A stretch of DNA of 64,000 nucleotides from DATKRB01 sp963794215 (GTDB lineage: Bacteria > Actinomycetota > Acidimicrobiia > Acidimicrobiales > RAAP-2): positions 124,001 through 188,000 of the forward strand of contig CAWCCQ010000009.1 of NCBI GenBank assembly GCA_963794215.1, in the 5' to 3' direction. Position 1 is the first letter of the stretch, and each line of letters begins with the position of its first letter. This document shows positions 9,246-17,788 of this stretch, piece by piece. The translations under genes and the position numbers were made by a program. The notes under the pieces are model-generated. The model was not told where the DNA came from. It ran no database searches and was given only the letters and a program-made list of their open reading frames with translations.

Positions 9246-9380
9246 GAGAAACGGGGTAGGCCTTCAGCCCGCCGTCGGACCCAGTGCATTGAGTGCGACG
9301 ACGGCAACGCTTCTACGCGTCGCGCGTCCCGTTTGCCGAGTCGAGTGGAGCGTACGGCCCGCCAAACGAGCGTTCGGCTG

Positions 9381-9770
9381 TTAGGCAGCTGGACGGGTGA
9401 GCTCTTCGAATCGCTGCATGTAGGAGTCGATCAGTTCGCTCGGAATACGGCCCCGGTCACCGATCTCGATGCCTTGTTCGCGGGCCCATGCTCGGACGGC
9501 CGAGGGGCGGGCCAGGTACATGGTGAGCAGCTCGCCAGGCAGGGGTCCACGCTCGCCGATGGCTAGGCCTTGGCGCCGGGCCCATTCACGAACGACGGAC
9601 GGACGGGCAAGGTACAACTCAACGAGGTGGTTTGGAATTCGGCCTCGTGCGGCTACCGCGATTCCCTGTTGTGTCGCCCACGCACGCACGTCGGCCGGTG
9701 TCCATTCGAGGGTATCGGTGCTCTTGTTCATGTCATCGTTGCTGCGCATAACACGATAATAGCTCGTCAT
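9381..9770 (-). CDS. Lsr2-like protein with three tandem DNA-binding domains
   Basis: A 129-residue protein made almost entirely of three copies of the Lsr2 C-terminal DNA-binding domain with a strict 32-residue period: Trp31, Trp63 and Trp95 each lie in VR(A/E)WA, followed by G-I/L and the minor-groove motif RGR at 42-44, RGP at 74-76 and RGR at 106-108. Canonical Lsr2 has one such domain behind an N-terminal dimerisation domain; that domain is missing here and only about 26 unrelated residues precede repeat 1. By family knowledge it should bind AT-rich minor grooves and may act as a nucleoid or xenogeneic silencer. The start could be ATG 9770, 9749 or 9731; all keep the three repeats. Confidence 0.85.
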   Translation of the reverse strand: MTSYYRVMRSNDDMNKSTDTLEWTPADVRAWATQQGIAVAARGRIPNHLVELYLARPSVVREWARRQGLAIGERGPLPGELLTMYLARPSAVRAWAREQGIEIGDRGRIPSELIDSYMQRFEELTRPAA

Positions 9771-9783
9771 GCAGGAAACCTGC
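9771..9783. promoter_or_regulatory. Perfect inverted repeat abutting the Lsr2-like start codon
   Basis: GCAGG-AAA-CCTGC is a perfect 5-bp-arm inverted repeat directly next to the ATG at 9770. The following 150 bases are unusually AT-rich for this window and contain a tandem octamer GAGTAAAC (9852-9867). The position suggests an operator or a translation-affecting hairpin for the Lsr2-like gene, possibly autoregulatory. The assignment is inference from position only. Confidence 0.35.
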
Positions 9784-9944
9784 TACTCACCTCTCAGGTG
9801 ATCTTTAGTGGCGATACAGAAAACTGTCATCGATGATTCGTAAATTGCCCGGAGTAAACGAGTAAACCGTGGTCAAACCGGGTGGCGAGGTCATGCGTTG
9901 GCTATTTCGAGGCGTCCCCCAGCTTATTGCCAAACCATTCCTGG

Positions 9945-10796
9945 CTAAGGGAGGAAGCGATCGTGCTCGGTGAATTGGTAGAGCACCCCGTAATTGTCGA
10001 CCGGGTCGATCGCAGCCACGCCCTCGCCGTCGCCGTCGATGATTCCGAGGCCCTTTCCTCTTAGGTATGCCAGTCCGCGCGAGAGGTCGTCCACCCCAAA
10101 CTCGATGGACCGCAGCCGCGGCCCGTACTGCTCGACGAAGAGGCTCAGCACTCCGTCGTGGATCGGTTGCGCCAATTCGATCACGTGGTCGGCGACCCCT
10201 AGGACCGAGGTTCGAGCACCGATCATCGGTTTCGCCCGTTCTGCGATCACCTCCGCGTTGGCGAGTCCTACCAAAAAATCAGTTGCGGGCCCTAGGTCAC
10301 GCACGGCCACCTGCATGGCATTGAGGCCACGAATCCCGAGGGGGTGGTCCATTCGCCACGGATCGGCTGACCAATCGGCCTCGAGCCGCGGATCGTTGGC
10401 CATTTCGTGGGGGCACATCTCCAACAACATGCCGTGAGTGTCCTTGGGATGTGTCATGAGAAAAGAGCCCGGGTAGTAGCTCCCGAGGCGTACCCCGCGC
10501 TCTTCCAGCGCGGTCTTTGCCTCATCCAGGTCGGGTACCTTCCACTCGAACGAATGCCACGAGTCACCGTAACGGGCGAGGTTTCTCCCGAGCAGCGAGG
10601 TACTCGAGCGTGGCGAGAACAACTCGATGCAGGTGTCGCCGATGACGAACAACGACGCGTCTCGTTCTTCGGCTTCGTGGTAGGAGTTCATGTACATCGT
10701 GGCGCCGAATACGTCCTGGTAGAATTGATTTGCACCTTCGAAGTCGCCCAAAACCTGATTGATGTGGAGGAGCTTCTCTACCGAAATGGTCGTCAT
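9945..10796 (-). CDS. VOC-superfamily (glyoxalase/dioxygenase-like) protein
   Basis: A 283-residue two-module vicinal-oxygen-chelate protein. From ATG 10796 it begins MTTISVEKLLHINQVLGD; the first module contains FYQDVFGATMY, DTCIELFSP and WHSFEWKVPDLDEA, the second GLNAMQVAVRDLGPATDFL and HVIELAQP. Such proteins bind a metal with His/Glu from beta-alpha-beta-beta-beta units and act as dioxygenases, lyases or isomerases. The substrate is unknown. A similar two-module VOC protein is encoded at 25125, and both carry an FTHPKDT/MTHPKDT-like block, so they are probably paralogues. Confidence 0.8.
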   Translation of the reverse strand: MTTISVEKLLHINQVLGDFEGANQFYQDVFGATMYMNSYHEAEERDASLFVIGDTCIELFSPRSSTSLLGRNLARYGDSWHSFEWKVPDLDEAKTALEERGVRLGSYYPGSFLMTHPKDTHGMLLEMCPHEMANDPRLEADWSADPWRMDHPLGIRGLNAMQVAVRDLGPATDFLVGLANAEVIAERAKPMIGARTSVLGVADHVIELAQPIHDGVLSLFVEQYGPRLRSIEFGVDDLSRGLAYLRGKGLGIIDGDGEGVAAIDPVDNYGVLYQFTEHDRFLP

Positions 10797-10898
10797 GCCG
10801 AGCGACACTAGAGCACCGAGGCGATCGGCCGCCGGGCGACATCGGTGGACAGGCGTGCGGGTGCTGTCGCCGACCAATAGGCGTCTATCCTGGAACCG

Positions 10899-11357
10899 AT
10901 GAGCAAGCCGCTGGGCCGGGCAGAGATGGGTGCACCCACGCTGGCAACCGTCGACGACGTGCTCTCACTCGTCCGAGCAAGCGGTGGTCGGGCCACGCCG
11001 TCCCGACGACTTCTGCTCGAGGTGTTGTTCGACGCCGAGGGCCATTGCACCGCCGAAGTGCTGGCCGAGGCGGTGCAGACCCGGGCACCCGACGTGCACA
11101 TCTCGACCATCTACCGCAACCTCGAGGAGCTCCAGCGGCTGGGAGTGGTCATCCACACCCATTTGGGGCATGGTCCGGCCACGTACCAGCTCACCTCCTT
11201 GGCGCACTCGCACTTCGTCTGCGAGGAGTGCGGGGCCATGGTCGAGGCCCCCGACGAGCTCTTCCGAGGGCTGGCCCGGACGGCCAAGGCCAGGCTCGGA
11301 TTTTCGATCGACCCCCACCACTTCGCCATTCTCGGGCGTTGCGCGGCCTGCTCCTGA
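10899..11357 (+). CDS. Fur-family transcriptional regulator
   Basis: A 152-residue Fur-family repressor. It has the winged-helix core (ATPSRRLLLEVLF, HISTIYRNLEELQRLGVV) and the dimerisation/metal domain with the regulatory site HSHFVCEECG and a structural zinc site formed by that Cys-x2-Cys pair and the terminal CAAC. The family includes Fur, Zur, PerR and others; the metal cannot be assigned. The gene is divergent from the VOC gene 100 bases away, so it may control that promoter and its own. Confidence 0.88.
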   Translation: MSKPLGRAEMGAPTLATVDDVLSLVRASGGRATPSRRLLLEVLFDAEGHCTAEVLAEAVQTRAPDVHISTIYRNLEELQRLGVVIHTHLGHGPATYQLTSLAHSHFVCEECGAMVEAPDELFRGLARTAKARLGFSIDPHHFAILGRCAACS

Positions 11358-11369
11358 GCCACCTCTCTC

Positions 11370-12620
11370 TCAGAGCAAGAAGGAGAAGAGCGGGGATCCG
11401 GGCGGTACTCGCTCGATCTGTAGCCCGCTCGCGGCCATCCGTTCCATGAGGTCGCCGAGATCCCCTGGGGCGTTCAACTCGATGCCGACGAGCGCGGGGC
11501 CCGTCTCGCGGTTGTTCTTCTTCACGTACTCGAACAGCACTATGTCCTCACCGTGCACGAGCACCCCAGAAAGGAAGTCACGAAGGGCACCCGGTTCTTG
11601 GGGAAAGGTCACCAAGAAGTAATTGCGGATACCTTCGTAGAGCAAGGAGCGCTCGACGACCTCGGCGTACCGGCTCACGTCGTTGTTGCCGCCCGAGACG
11701 ATGCACACCGTCGTGCCGGTTGGTTCTCGGGCGAGAAGGCGCCTGGCCGCGGCGCTGGCAAGCGCGCCAGCGGGCTCGGCGATGATGCCCTCGGATTGAT
11801 AGAGATCGAGCATCTCGGTGCACACTGCACCTTCGGGCACGGCGACGACGTCGTCGACCAGATCGCGAACGAGTGGAAACGTGAGCTCGCCCACGCGGCC
11901 CACCGCCGCACCGTCCACGAAGGTGTCCACCGACGAAAGCGCTACGGGGTGCCCAACCTCGAGCGCAGCGCGCATGCTCGCCGCGCCCTGCGGCTCGGCA
12001 CCTACGATCCGGATTTGCGGTCGTTCCGCTCTGAGCCACAGGGCGATGCCCGCGATCAGTCCACCACCGCCGACGGGAACGACGACGGTATCGATGTCGC
12101 CGCACTGGGCGGTCAGGTCCACGGCGACCGTTCCCTGCCCGGCGATCGTCCGTGGGTCGTCGAACGGATGGACATAGACCGCTCCTCGCCTTGCGCTGTC
12201 CTCCAACGCTGCAGCGCTGCACTCGTCGAAGGTTCGCCCAGCAATGACCGGCTCGACCCACCGGCCGCCCACTGCGACGATGCGCTCACGCTTCTGGCGT
12301 GGCGTGGTGCTCGGCAGGAAGACGCGCCCGTAGATCTGGAGCGTTCGACAGCTATAGGCAAGGCCCAGGCCATGATTGCCTGCGCTCGCGCAAACCACGC
12401 CCGCTCGGCGCTGGGACTCGGTGAGCGAGGAGATGAGGTTGTACGCGCCGCGGACCTTGTAGGAGCGGCCGACCTGCAGGTCTTCACGCTTGAGGAGCAC
12501 GGTCACCCCGAGCGCCTCGGAGAGCCGCTCGCTGCGCTCGACGGGGGTCATCTGCACGATGGGTCGCAGGATGTCCGCCGCTCGGGCAACGGCAGAGCTG
12601 CTCAACTCGTCGGAGGTCAT
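11370..12620 (-). CDS. ilvA: Threonine ammonia-lyase (threonine dehydratase)
   Basis: A 416-residue PLP enzyme that deaminates threonine to 2-oxobutanoate, the first step of isoleucine synthesis. The PLP lysine is Lys55 in GRSYKVRGAYN; ASAGNHGLGLA binds substrate carboxylate and PVGGGGL binds PLP phosphate. The C terminus (YFLVTFPQEPGALRDFLSGVL...) is a single ACT-like regulatory domain, as in short-form IlvA. I favour ATG 12620 because it has a GGGAG site five bases upstream; ATG 12662 and TTG 12668 are alternatives but lie inside a palindrome. Divergent from a TetR gene, whose product may regulate it. Confidence 0.9.
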   Translation of the reverse strand: MTSDELSSSAVARAADILRPIVQMTPVERSERLSEALGVTVLLKREDLQVGRSYKVRGAYNLISSLTESQRRAGVVCASAGNHGLGLAYSCRTLQIYGRVFLPSTTPRQKRERIVAVGGRWVEPVIAGRTFDECSAAALEDSARRGAVYVHPFDDPRTIAGQGTVAVDLTAQCGDIDTVVVPVGGGGLIAGIALWLRAERPQIRIVGAEPQGAASMRAALEVGHPVALSSVDTFVDGAAVGRVGELTFPLVRDLVDDVVAVPEGAVCTEMLDLYQSEGIIAEPAGALASAAARRLLAREPTGTTVCIVSGGNNDVSRYAEVVERSLLYEGIRNYFLVTFPQEPGALRDFLSGVLVHGEDIVLFEYVKKNNRETGPALVGIELNAPGDLGDLMERMAASGLQIERVPPGSPLFSFLL

Positions 12621-12659
12621 CGGTCTCCCGTTGTGGGTGCGTGAGGTGTGGGGGTGAGT

Positions 12660-12685
12660 CATGGCCAAGCTAACGTTTGGCCATG
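12660..12685. promoter_or_regulatory. 26-bp palindrome, likely TetR operator between ilvA and tetR
   Basis: Nine-base perfect arms CATGGCCAA (12660-12668) and TTGGCCATG (12677-12685) flank an 8-base spacer. Size and symmetry match TetR-family operators. It lies exactly between the divergent ilvA and tetR genes, and its two ends carry the outermost ATG codons of both. A repressor dimer here would block transcription in both directions, which is the usual TetR arrangement. Chance occurrence of such arms at this position is unlikely, but binding is inferred. Confidence 0.65.
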
Positions 12686-13351
12686 GCAGCAGGAGTGAGC
12701 AATGCGTCGCGACCGATTGGGCGGCCCCGGCGCCTCGATCCAGAAGCCGAGCGCGCGCAGATTCTGCACGCCGCCAGCGCGGTGATGCGCCGAACCGGGT
12801 GGGCCAGGGCCAATCTCACCGAGATCCTGTCGGTTGCCGGCCTCTCCACCGGGTCCTTCTATCGGCACTTCGAATCCAAGGACCACCTCCTGCTCGATAT
12901 GTACCGCGAGAACGCCCAGAGAGCGGCCGAACGGATCGACGAGCGGGTGCGCCGCGCCAGCTCGTGCTTCGAGGGTGTCCGCGAGTGGATCGACGAGGTG
13001 CTCAGCTTCGGGTACGACCCAGCCAAGAGCCGTCGGGTGGCCGTGCTCGGGTCCCAGGCAGCACGACAGGCTGAGGGCTACGCCGTCGCCCAGGCAGAGT
13101 CGGGCGATCTTCTGGTCGCCCCGCTCGTCCGGGTGCTCGAGACGGGCAAGGCGAACGGCTCGTTTCCCTCCGCCGATCCCGACAACGACGCCAGAGCTGT
13201 CTATGCCATGACCTTCGCCCTCGTCGACCGCGCGGTGGCCGGGCGAGCGGTGCTTAGCCGAGACGGAGCGCTGGCCCAGGTTCTGCGCTTCTGCCTTCCC
13301 GCCCTGCAGGGAGCTCCGACTCAGACGGGAGTGAAGCGCGGCACCGCGTAG
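12683..13351 (+). CDS. TetR-family transcriptional regulator
   Basis: A 222-residue TetR regulator. The N-terminal helix-turn-helix is clear: AQILHAASAVMRRTGW, LTEILSVAGLSTGSFYRHF and ESKDHLLLDMY. The C-terminal ligand domain is helical and unassigned. ATG 12683 is used; TTG 12677 in the same frame is possible. The 3' end overlaps the convergent DUF35 gene by 31 bases. The divergent ilvA gene and the palindrome between them make ilvA and itself the most likely targets, although the acyl-CoA genes to the right are also possible because TetR regulators often sense acyl-CoAs. Confidence 0.88.
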   Translation: MAAGVSNASRPIGRPRRLDPEAERAQILHAASAVMRRTGWARANLTEILSVAGLSTGSFYRHFESKDHLLLDMYRENAQRAAERIDERVRRASSCFEGVREWIDEVLSFGYDPAKSRRVAVLGSQAARQAEGYAVAQAESGDLLVAPLVRVLETGKANGSFPSADPDNDARAVYAMTFALVDRAVAGRAVLSRDGALAQVLRFCLPALQGAPTQTGVKRGTA

Positions 13352-13761
13352 GTATCGCTGACCTGCTCGAAGACAACCCGGACCCGATCGCCGATCTTGA
13401 GCGTGTCAGGGTCGCAGTCGATGATGTTGGCGAGCATGCGGGCGCCGGCGCCCTGCGTCCCGTCGAGCTCGACAACGCCCGAGACGAACGGCACGATCGC
13501 CGCGAGGGTGGGCCGCAGCGGGTGTCGGATCACCGTGAACGAGAAGACGCTGCCCGTACCGGGAAGCTCGATCCACTCGAAGGCGGTGCCCTGGCAGTTG
13601 AAGCAGTAGGGAGCCGGCGGCAACACGAAGGTCCCGCAATTGGTGCATCGCGGCGCCGTCAGGACGCCCTTGAGCGCTGCGTCCCAGAACGGCTGGGTGT
13701 GCTCGTCCGCGTGCGGGTGGTGCATCATCGCAGGGAACACTCCCTGCCGGAGCTCAAGCAT
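13321..13761 (-). CDS. DUF35 OB-fold protein with zinc ribbon, thiolase partner
   Basis: A 146-residue protein with an N-terminal zinc ribbon (CTNCG then CFNC, spaced by twelve residues) and a C-terminal OB fold (GSVFSFTVIRHPL, FVSGVVELDGTQG, IGDRVRVVFEQV). DUF35 proteins form complexes with thiolase-like enzymes; in steroid side-chain degradation such a domain partners the retro-aldolase Ltp2. The ATG is four bases after the thiolase stop, and its ribosome-binding site AGGAGG lies in the last thiolase codons, so the two are translationally coupled and probably form one complex. Confidence 0.85.
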   Translation of the reverse strand: MLELRQGVFPAMMHHPHADEHTQPFWDAALKGVLTAPRCTNCGTFVLPPAPYCFNCQGTAFEWIELPGTGSVFSFTVIRHPLRPTLAAIVPFVSGVVELDGTQGAGARMLANIIDCDPDTLKIGDRVRVVFEQVSDTYAVPRFTPV

Positions 13762-13764
13762 GGG

Positions 13765-14985
13765 TTACCTCCTCAACAAGGTTCCGCTCACGGGCAGAGA
13801 TGCCGGACCGCCGGTGACCAGCGCGATCTCCGCTCCTTCGACCTGATTGACCGCCGTCCCTCGCAGCTGTTCGACGGCCTCGCGTACGTGGGTCATCCCG
13901 ATGATGTACGCCTCGGAGAGGTGACCGCCGTGGGTGTTCACCGGGATGGTGCCCGTTGGCCACCGGATGTTGCCATCGGCGACGAACGGACCGCCTTCTC
14001 CGATGGCGCAGAACCCGTAGTCCTCCAGCTGCATGAGGACCATGGGGGAGAAGTGGTCGTAGAGGAGCGCCACGTCGACGTCCGCGGGTCCCACGCCCGC
14101 CATCTCATAGAGCCGCTTGGCCACCGGGCGGTGCCCAGAGGAGGCGAAGTACTCGTCGGGCTGCTGGAAGTAACTGAAGATGGCTGGTCCCCACCGGCCC
14201 AGGCCACCGTGCGCCGAGCCCATCACATAGACAGGCGGCTGGCGAAGGTTTCGGGCCCGCTCGGCAGAAGTGGTGATCACCGCCACGGCCCCATCGGTCT
14301 CCATCGTGTAGTCGAAGAGGCAGAGTGGATCGGAGATCATCCGCGCGTTGAAGTAATCGTCCACCGTGAGTGGGCTCGACTGCAGGGCCGTGGCCGGCCT
14401 CCGAATGGCGTTGTCGCGCTGGGAGATAGCGATCTCGGCCAGGTGCTCCCGCTTGGTCCCGTACTGGTGCATGTGGCGCTGGGTCAGCACGGCGAAGCTG
14501 TTCCCCGGCGAGATCAGTCCCGAATTGGCCGTGAACGCCGCCTCCGGTGGGACGCCGCCCCCGGCGTAGGGATTGCCGCCCCCGCCCCCGCCCCCGCCAC
14601 CTCCGCCATCGTCGACCTGGGTGCCACCGAGGCGACGAGTGGCTTGCTGGAGGGTCATGAGCGAGACGCACACGTCGGCCATGCCCGAGACGATCGCGGC
14701 GGACGCGAGTCCGATCGATCCCGCCGAACCGCCGCCGCCCGAGGTCAGCGTGGCGGCGAAGCGCACCTCAGGCACCCCGAGGACCGACGCCACCTGGGCG
14801 GGATCGCACGAGCCCGAATAGATGGCGAACCCGTCGAGATCCTTCACGCCGAGCCCTGCGTCATCCAGAGCGGCCACGATGGCCTGACAGGCCATCTGCA
14901 ACGGCGTCAACGGGAGCGACTGCCCGCGCTTGAAATAGGGAGTGGCACCGACGCCGACGACGGCGGTGCGGTCCTTCAGTGTCAA
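13765..14985 (-). CDS. Thiolase-like enzyme (SCP2/Ltp2-type) with a polyglycine insert
   Basis: A 406-residue member of the SCP2-type thiolase group, acting on acyl-CoA or steroid-side-chain CoA thioesters. It opens TLKDRTAVVGVGATPYFKRG; the C terminus has NTHGGHLSEAYIIGMTHVREA and LVTGGP. TTG 14985 is preferred as start because AAGGAGAGG lies just upstream, although the frame is open further. The canonical nucleophilic-cysteine block is not obvious, as in retro-aldolase-type members. About residue 130 it carries eleven consecutive glycines encoded by a GC-rich hexamer-like tract (about 14578-14610). Its partner is the coupled DUF35 gene. Confidence 0.85.
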   Translation of the reverse strand: MTLKDRTAVVGVGATPYFKRGQSLPLTPLQMACQAIVAALDDAGLGVKDLDGFAIYSGSCDPAQVASVLGVPEVRFAATLTSGGGGSAGSIGLASAAIVSGMADVCVSLMTLQQATRRLGGTQVDDGGGGGGGGGGGNPYAGGGVPPEAAFTANSGLISPGNSFAVLTQRHMHQYGTKREHLAEIAISQRDNAIRRPATALQSSPLTVDDYFNARMISDPLCLFDYTMETDGAVAVITTSAERARNLRQPPVYVMGSAHGGLGRWGPAIFSYFQQPDEYFASSGHRPVAKRLYEMAGVGPADVDVALLYDHFSPMVLMQLEDYGFCAIGEGGPFVADGNIRWPTGTIPVNTHGGHLSEAYIIGMTHVREAVEQLRGTAVNQVEGAEIALVTGGPASLPVSGTLLRR

Positions 14986-15246
14986 CGGTGCCTCTCCTTC
15001 TGGGCCGACCGTTGGCCCCATCCCCCGAACTTGATCGGCGCCGGCGCGTCCGAGCACGTCGTTCACGCAGCGTCGACAACCACCTCGGCTCCACGAGCGG
15101 CAGCGCTCCAGAGCTTTAGAAATCGTCTTTCGGAAACGTAGCACGGGGCCGGAGCCTCGCGCGTCTGCGCACGGGGCCGGTCGGTCGCCACCTCCGGTAC
15201 GCTCGCACCGCCCGGCGGCCGCCCGCCGGGAGACGGAGGTGACCCG

Positions 15247-17223
15247 TTGGCCCACCTTTCTTGGGCGCCGACCACCGCATCAATGGAGCGCAGTGCCATG
15301 GGACGCTACCGGGCCTGGGTGCGCGACTCGGTCGGGGTGCGGGTCGGGCCGGCCTATCGTGACTTGTGGCGCTGGTCGGTGGAGGATCCGAACGGGTTCT
15401 GGGGCTCCTTGTGGCAGTTCTTCGGGCTCCCCGACCCTGGCAGCTCGATCCCGCTGGCCCGCCCAGGGATGCCCGGGGCAACGTGGTTCCCACGGGCGCG
15501 GATCAACTACGCCGAGCAGGTACTGGCTGCAGGGAGCGCAGCGCCCGGGCGCACGGCGATCATCGCCCGAAGCCAGACCCGGGCAGCCTCGGACCTGAGC
15601 TGGGCTGAGCTCGCTGCCGCCGTCGCCGCAGCCCGTGGCGGGCTGTGCAGGCTCGGGGTGGGGCGGGGGGACCGGGTCGCCGCCTACCTGCCGAACATCC
15701 CCGAGACGGTGGTCGCATTTCTCGCGACAGCGAGCATCGGCGCGGTGTGGTCGTCGTGCGCGCCTGAATTCGGTCCACGGGCGGTCATCGATCGACTCGG
15801 GCAGATCGAACCCAAAGTGTTGTTCGCCGTGGACGGCTATCGCTTCGGCGACCGCCTGATCGACCGCCGAGCCCAGGTCGCCGACGTGAGCGCGGCGATC
15901 CACTGTGAGACGACGGTGGTCGTTCGCTACGCCTTCGAAGGCGGGCGCCGAGCGTCGGGTGGCCCGGGGCGATCCCTCGATTGGGACGAACTGCTCGGCG
16001 GCGACCCCGAGCCCCTCGAGTTCGCTCAGGTCGGGTTCGACCACCCGCTCTACGTTCTCTACTCGTCGGGTACGACCGGACTTCCCAAGGCCATCGTGCA
16101 CGGTCACGGTGGGATCCTTCTCGAGCATCTCAAGGCACTCGGTCTGCATCTCGACCTCGGCCCCACCGACCGGTTCTTCTGGTTCACCACCACCGGATGG
16201 ATGATGTGGAATTTCTTGGTGTCGGGCTTGCTCTGCGGTTCAGCGATCGTGTGCTTCGACGGCGATCCCTCCTTTGCGGATCTGGGGGCGTTGTGGCGCC
16301 TGGTGGCATCGACGGCCACCACGTATATGGGAGTCTCGGCTCCGTTCCTCATGGCGTGTCGCACGGCGGGCATCGTGCCCACGGGGCTGGCCGAGCTCGA
16401 TTGTTTACGAGCGATCGGTGCGACCGGTGCGCCGTTGCCAGCGGAGGGCTTCGACTGGGTCGCCGACAATGTGGGGCGCGACCTGCCGCTCGGGTCGATC
16501 AGCGGAGGTACCGACGTCTGCACCGCGCTCGTGGGCTCGAGCCCACTCGTCCCGGTCTGGTCGGGCGAGATCTCGTGCAGGTGGCTCGGGGTGGCGGCAG
16601 AAGCAGTTGACGACGAGGGCGAACCCGTGGGCGAGGGGGAGCAAGGGGAGCTGGTGGTCGCCCAGCCGCTCCCGTCGATGCCGGTGGGCTTCTGGGCCGA
16701 CCCCGGAGGACGTCGCTATCGGGAGTCGTACTTCGAGCGCTTCCCCGGCGTCTGGGCCCACGGTGACTGGGTGACCTTCACCGATCGTGGGAGCTGCATC
16801 ATCACCGGGCGTTCGGACGCGACCCTGAACCGGGGTGGCGTTCGCCTGGGCACCGCCGAGTTCTACGGTGTGGTCGAGGCCGTCGCGGGCGTCGTTGACA
16901 GTTTGATCGTGCATCTCGAGGATCGCGCCGGCGGTCCGGGCGAGCTCCGTCTGTTCGTCGTGCTGGCTCCCTCCACGGAGCTGACCGACGAGCTACGCGC
17001 CGCCATCGGCGAAGAGCTTCGCAGGGCACTCTCTCCACGCCATGTGCCGGATCGGATCGACCAGGTGGCTGCGATTCCAAGAACGCTGTCGGGCAAGAAG
17101 CTCGAGATCCCGGTCAAGCGGATCCTGCTCGGCGAACCCCCCGAGGTGGTAGCAAGCAGTGACTCGCTGGCCGATCCCGTCTCGCTCCTGCCCTTCACCA
17201 CATTGCGAGGAATGACGCAGTGA
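15247..17223 (+). CDS. aacS: Acetoacetyl-CoA synthetase
   Basis: A 658-residue ANL-superfamily ligase that activates acetoacetate (or a similar ketoacid) to its CoA thioester with ATP. The N-terminal lead (YRDLWRWSVEDPNGFWGSLWQFFG) and FPRARINYAEQVL are typical of AacS. The phosphate loop is YSSGTTGLPKAIVHGHGG, the core SISGGTDVCTALVG, and the acetylatable lysine is in RTLSGKKLEIPVKR near the end. The TTG start at 15247 has GGAGGTGA upstream. It is divergent from the thiolase-DUF35 pair, forming a ketoacyl-CoA module that would feed acetoacetate into acetyl-CoA. Confidence 0.9.
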   Translation: MAHLSWAPTTASMERSAMGRYRAWVRDSVGVRVGPAYRDLWRWSVEDPNGFWGSLWQFFGLPDPGSSIPLARPGMPGATWFPRARINYAEQVLAAGSAAPGRTAIIARSQTRAASDLSWAELAAAVAAARGGLCRLGVGRGDRVAAYLPNIPETVVAFLATASIGAVWSSCAPEFGPRAVIDRLGQIEPKVLFAVDGYRFGDRLIDRRAQVADVSAAIHCETTVVVRYAFEGGRRASGGPGRSLDWDELLGGDPEPLEFAQVGFDHPLYVLYSSGTTGLPKAIVHGHGGILLEHLKALGLHLDLGPTDRFFWFTTTGWMMWNFLVSGLLCGSAIVCFDGDPSFADLGALWRLVASTATTYMGVSAPFLMACRTAGIVPTGLAELDCLRAIGATGAPLPAEGFDWVADNVGRDLPLGSISGGTDVCTALVGSSPLVPVWSGEISCRWLGVAAEAVDDEGEPVGEGEQGELVVAQPLPSMPVGFWADPGGRRYRESYFERFPGVWAHGDWVTFTDRGSCIITGRSDATLNRGGVRLGTAEFYGVVEAVAGVVDSLIVHLEDRAGGPGELRLFVVLAPSTELTDELRAAIGEELRRALSPRHVPDRIDQVAAIPRTLSGKKLEIPVKRILLGEPPEVVASSDSLADPVSLLPFTTLRGMTQ

Positions 17224-17251
17224 CCTAGCAGCGCCGGGTGCCGACGTCGGG

Positions 17252-17739
17252 TCAGTCGTCGAGCACCTCGATGGTGTGCGCCTGCAACCGGTGGTCCTCG
17301 ATCCTCAGGCGTCCGAAGGTGCGCGCCGGTTGCTGGCGCCGCTGGGTCGGTGAGCCGGGGTTGAACAGCAGCTGGCCCTCGAGCCCGCGTTCGTCGATGG
17401 GCACGTGACTGTGCCCGAAGACGACCACGTCGGCATCGGGGAAGCGACGGCGCAAGCGGCCGGCGCGCCCCGGGCGGGACCGCTGTCGTGCACGACGGCG
17501 ATTCGCACCTGATCGAGCACGATCGACAGCGTGGGCGGAAGGACACCGACCAATCGGAGATCGTTATTCCCGACCACCGCTCGGGTGTCGGCCAGGGAGC
17601 ACAGCTGGCGCAACGCGGTGTCCGAGGTGATGTCGCCCGCATGGAGCACGAGGTCCGCCTGCTCGACCGCCCGGTGCAGCGCGCGCGGAAGGTGCAGGTC
17701 ACCGCGCAGATGAGTGTCAGCCATCACCACGATGTCCAC
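17252..17739 (-). pseudogene. YfcE/MJ0936-type phosphodiesterase, frameshifted
   Basis: A small calcineurin-like phosphoesterase broken into two frames. The first part from GTG 17739 reads VVMADTHLRGDL, VLHAGDITSD and VVGNNDLRL, three of the metal-binding blocks; the second part, in another frame, supplies VVVFGHSHVPIDERG and LLFNPGSPTQRR. The junction is near 17462-17475; adding one C within the GC-rich run restores RGRAGRLRRRFPDADV. With that base the protein is about 162 residues, normal for the family. Members hydrolyse phosphodiesters in the cytoplasm with two metal ions. It is convergent with aacS. Confidence 0.83.
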
Positions 17740-17788
17740 GGCGTGACGCTACGCGCCGGCCTTCGGGCCCGCGTGCCAGGATGACTCG

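Noticed and set aside
13522..15141. 539-codon open frame on the plus strand opposite the thiolase
   Set aside because: It is antisense to a well-conserved gene, has Arg/His/Gly-rich non-protein composition and arises from GC-rich third positions.
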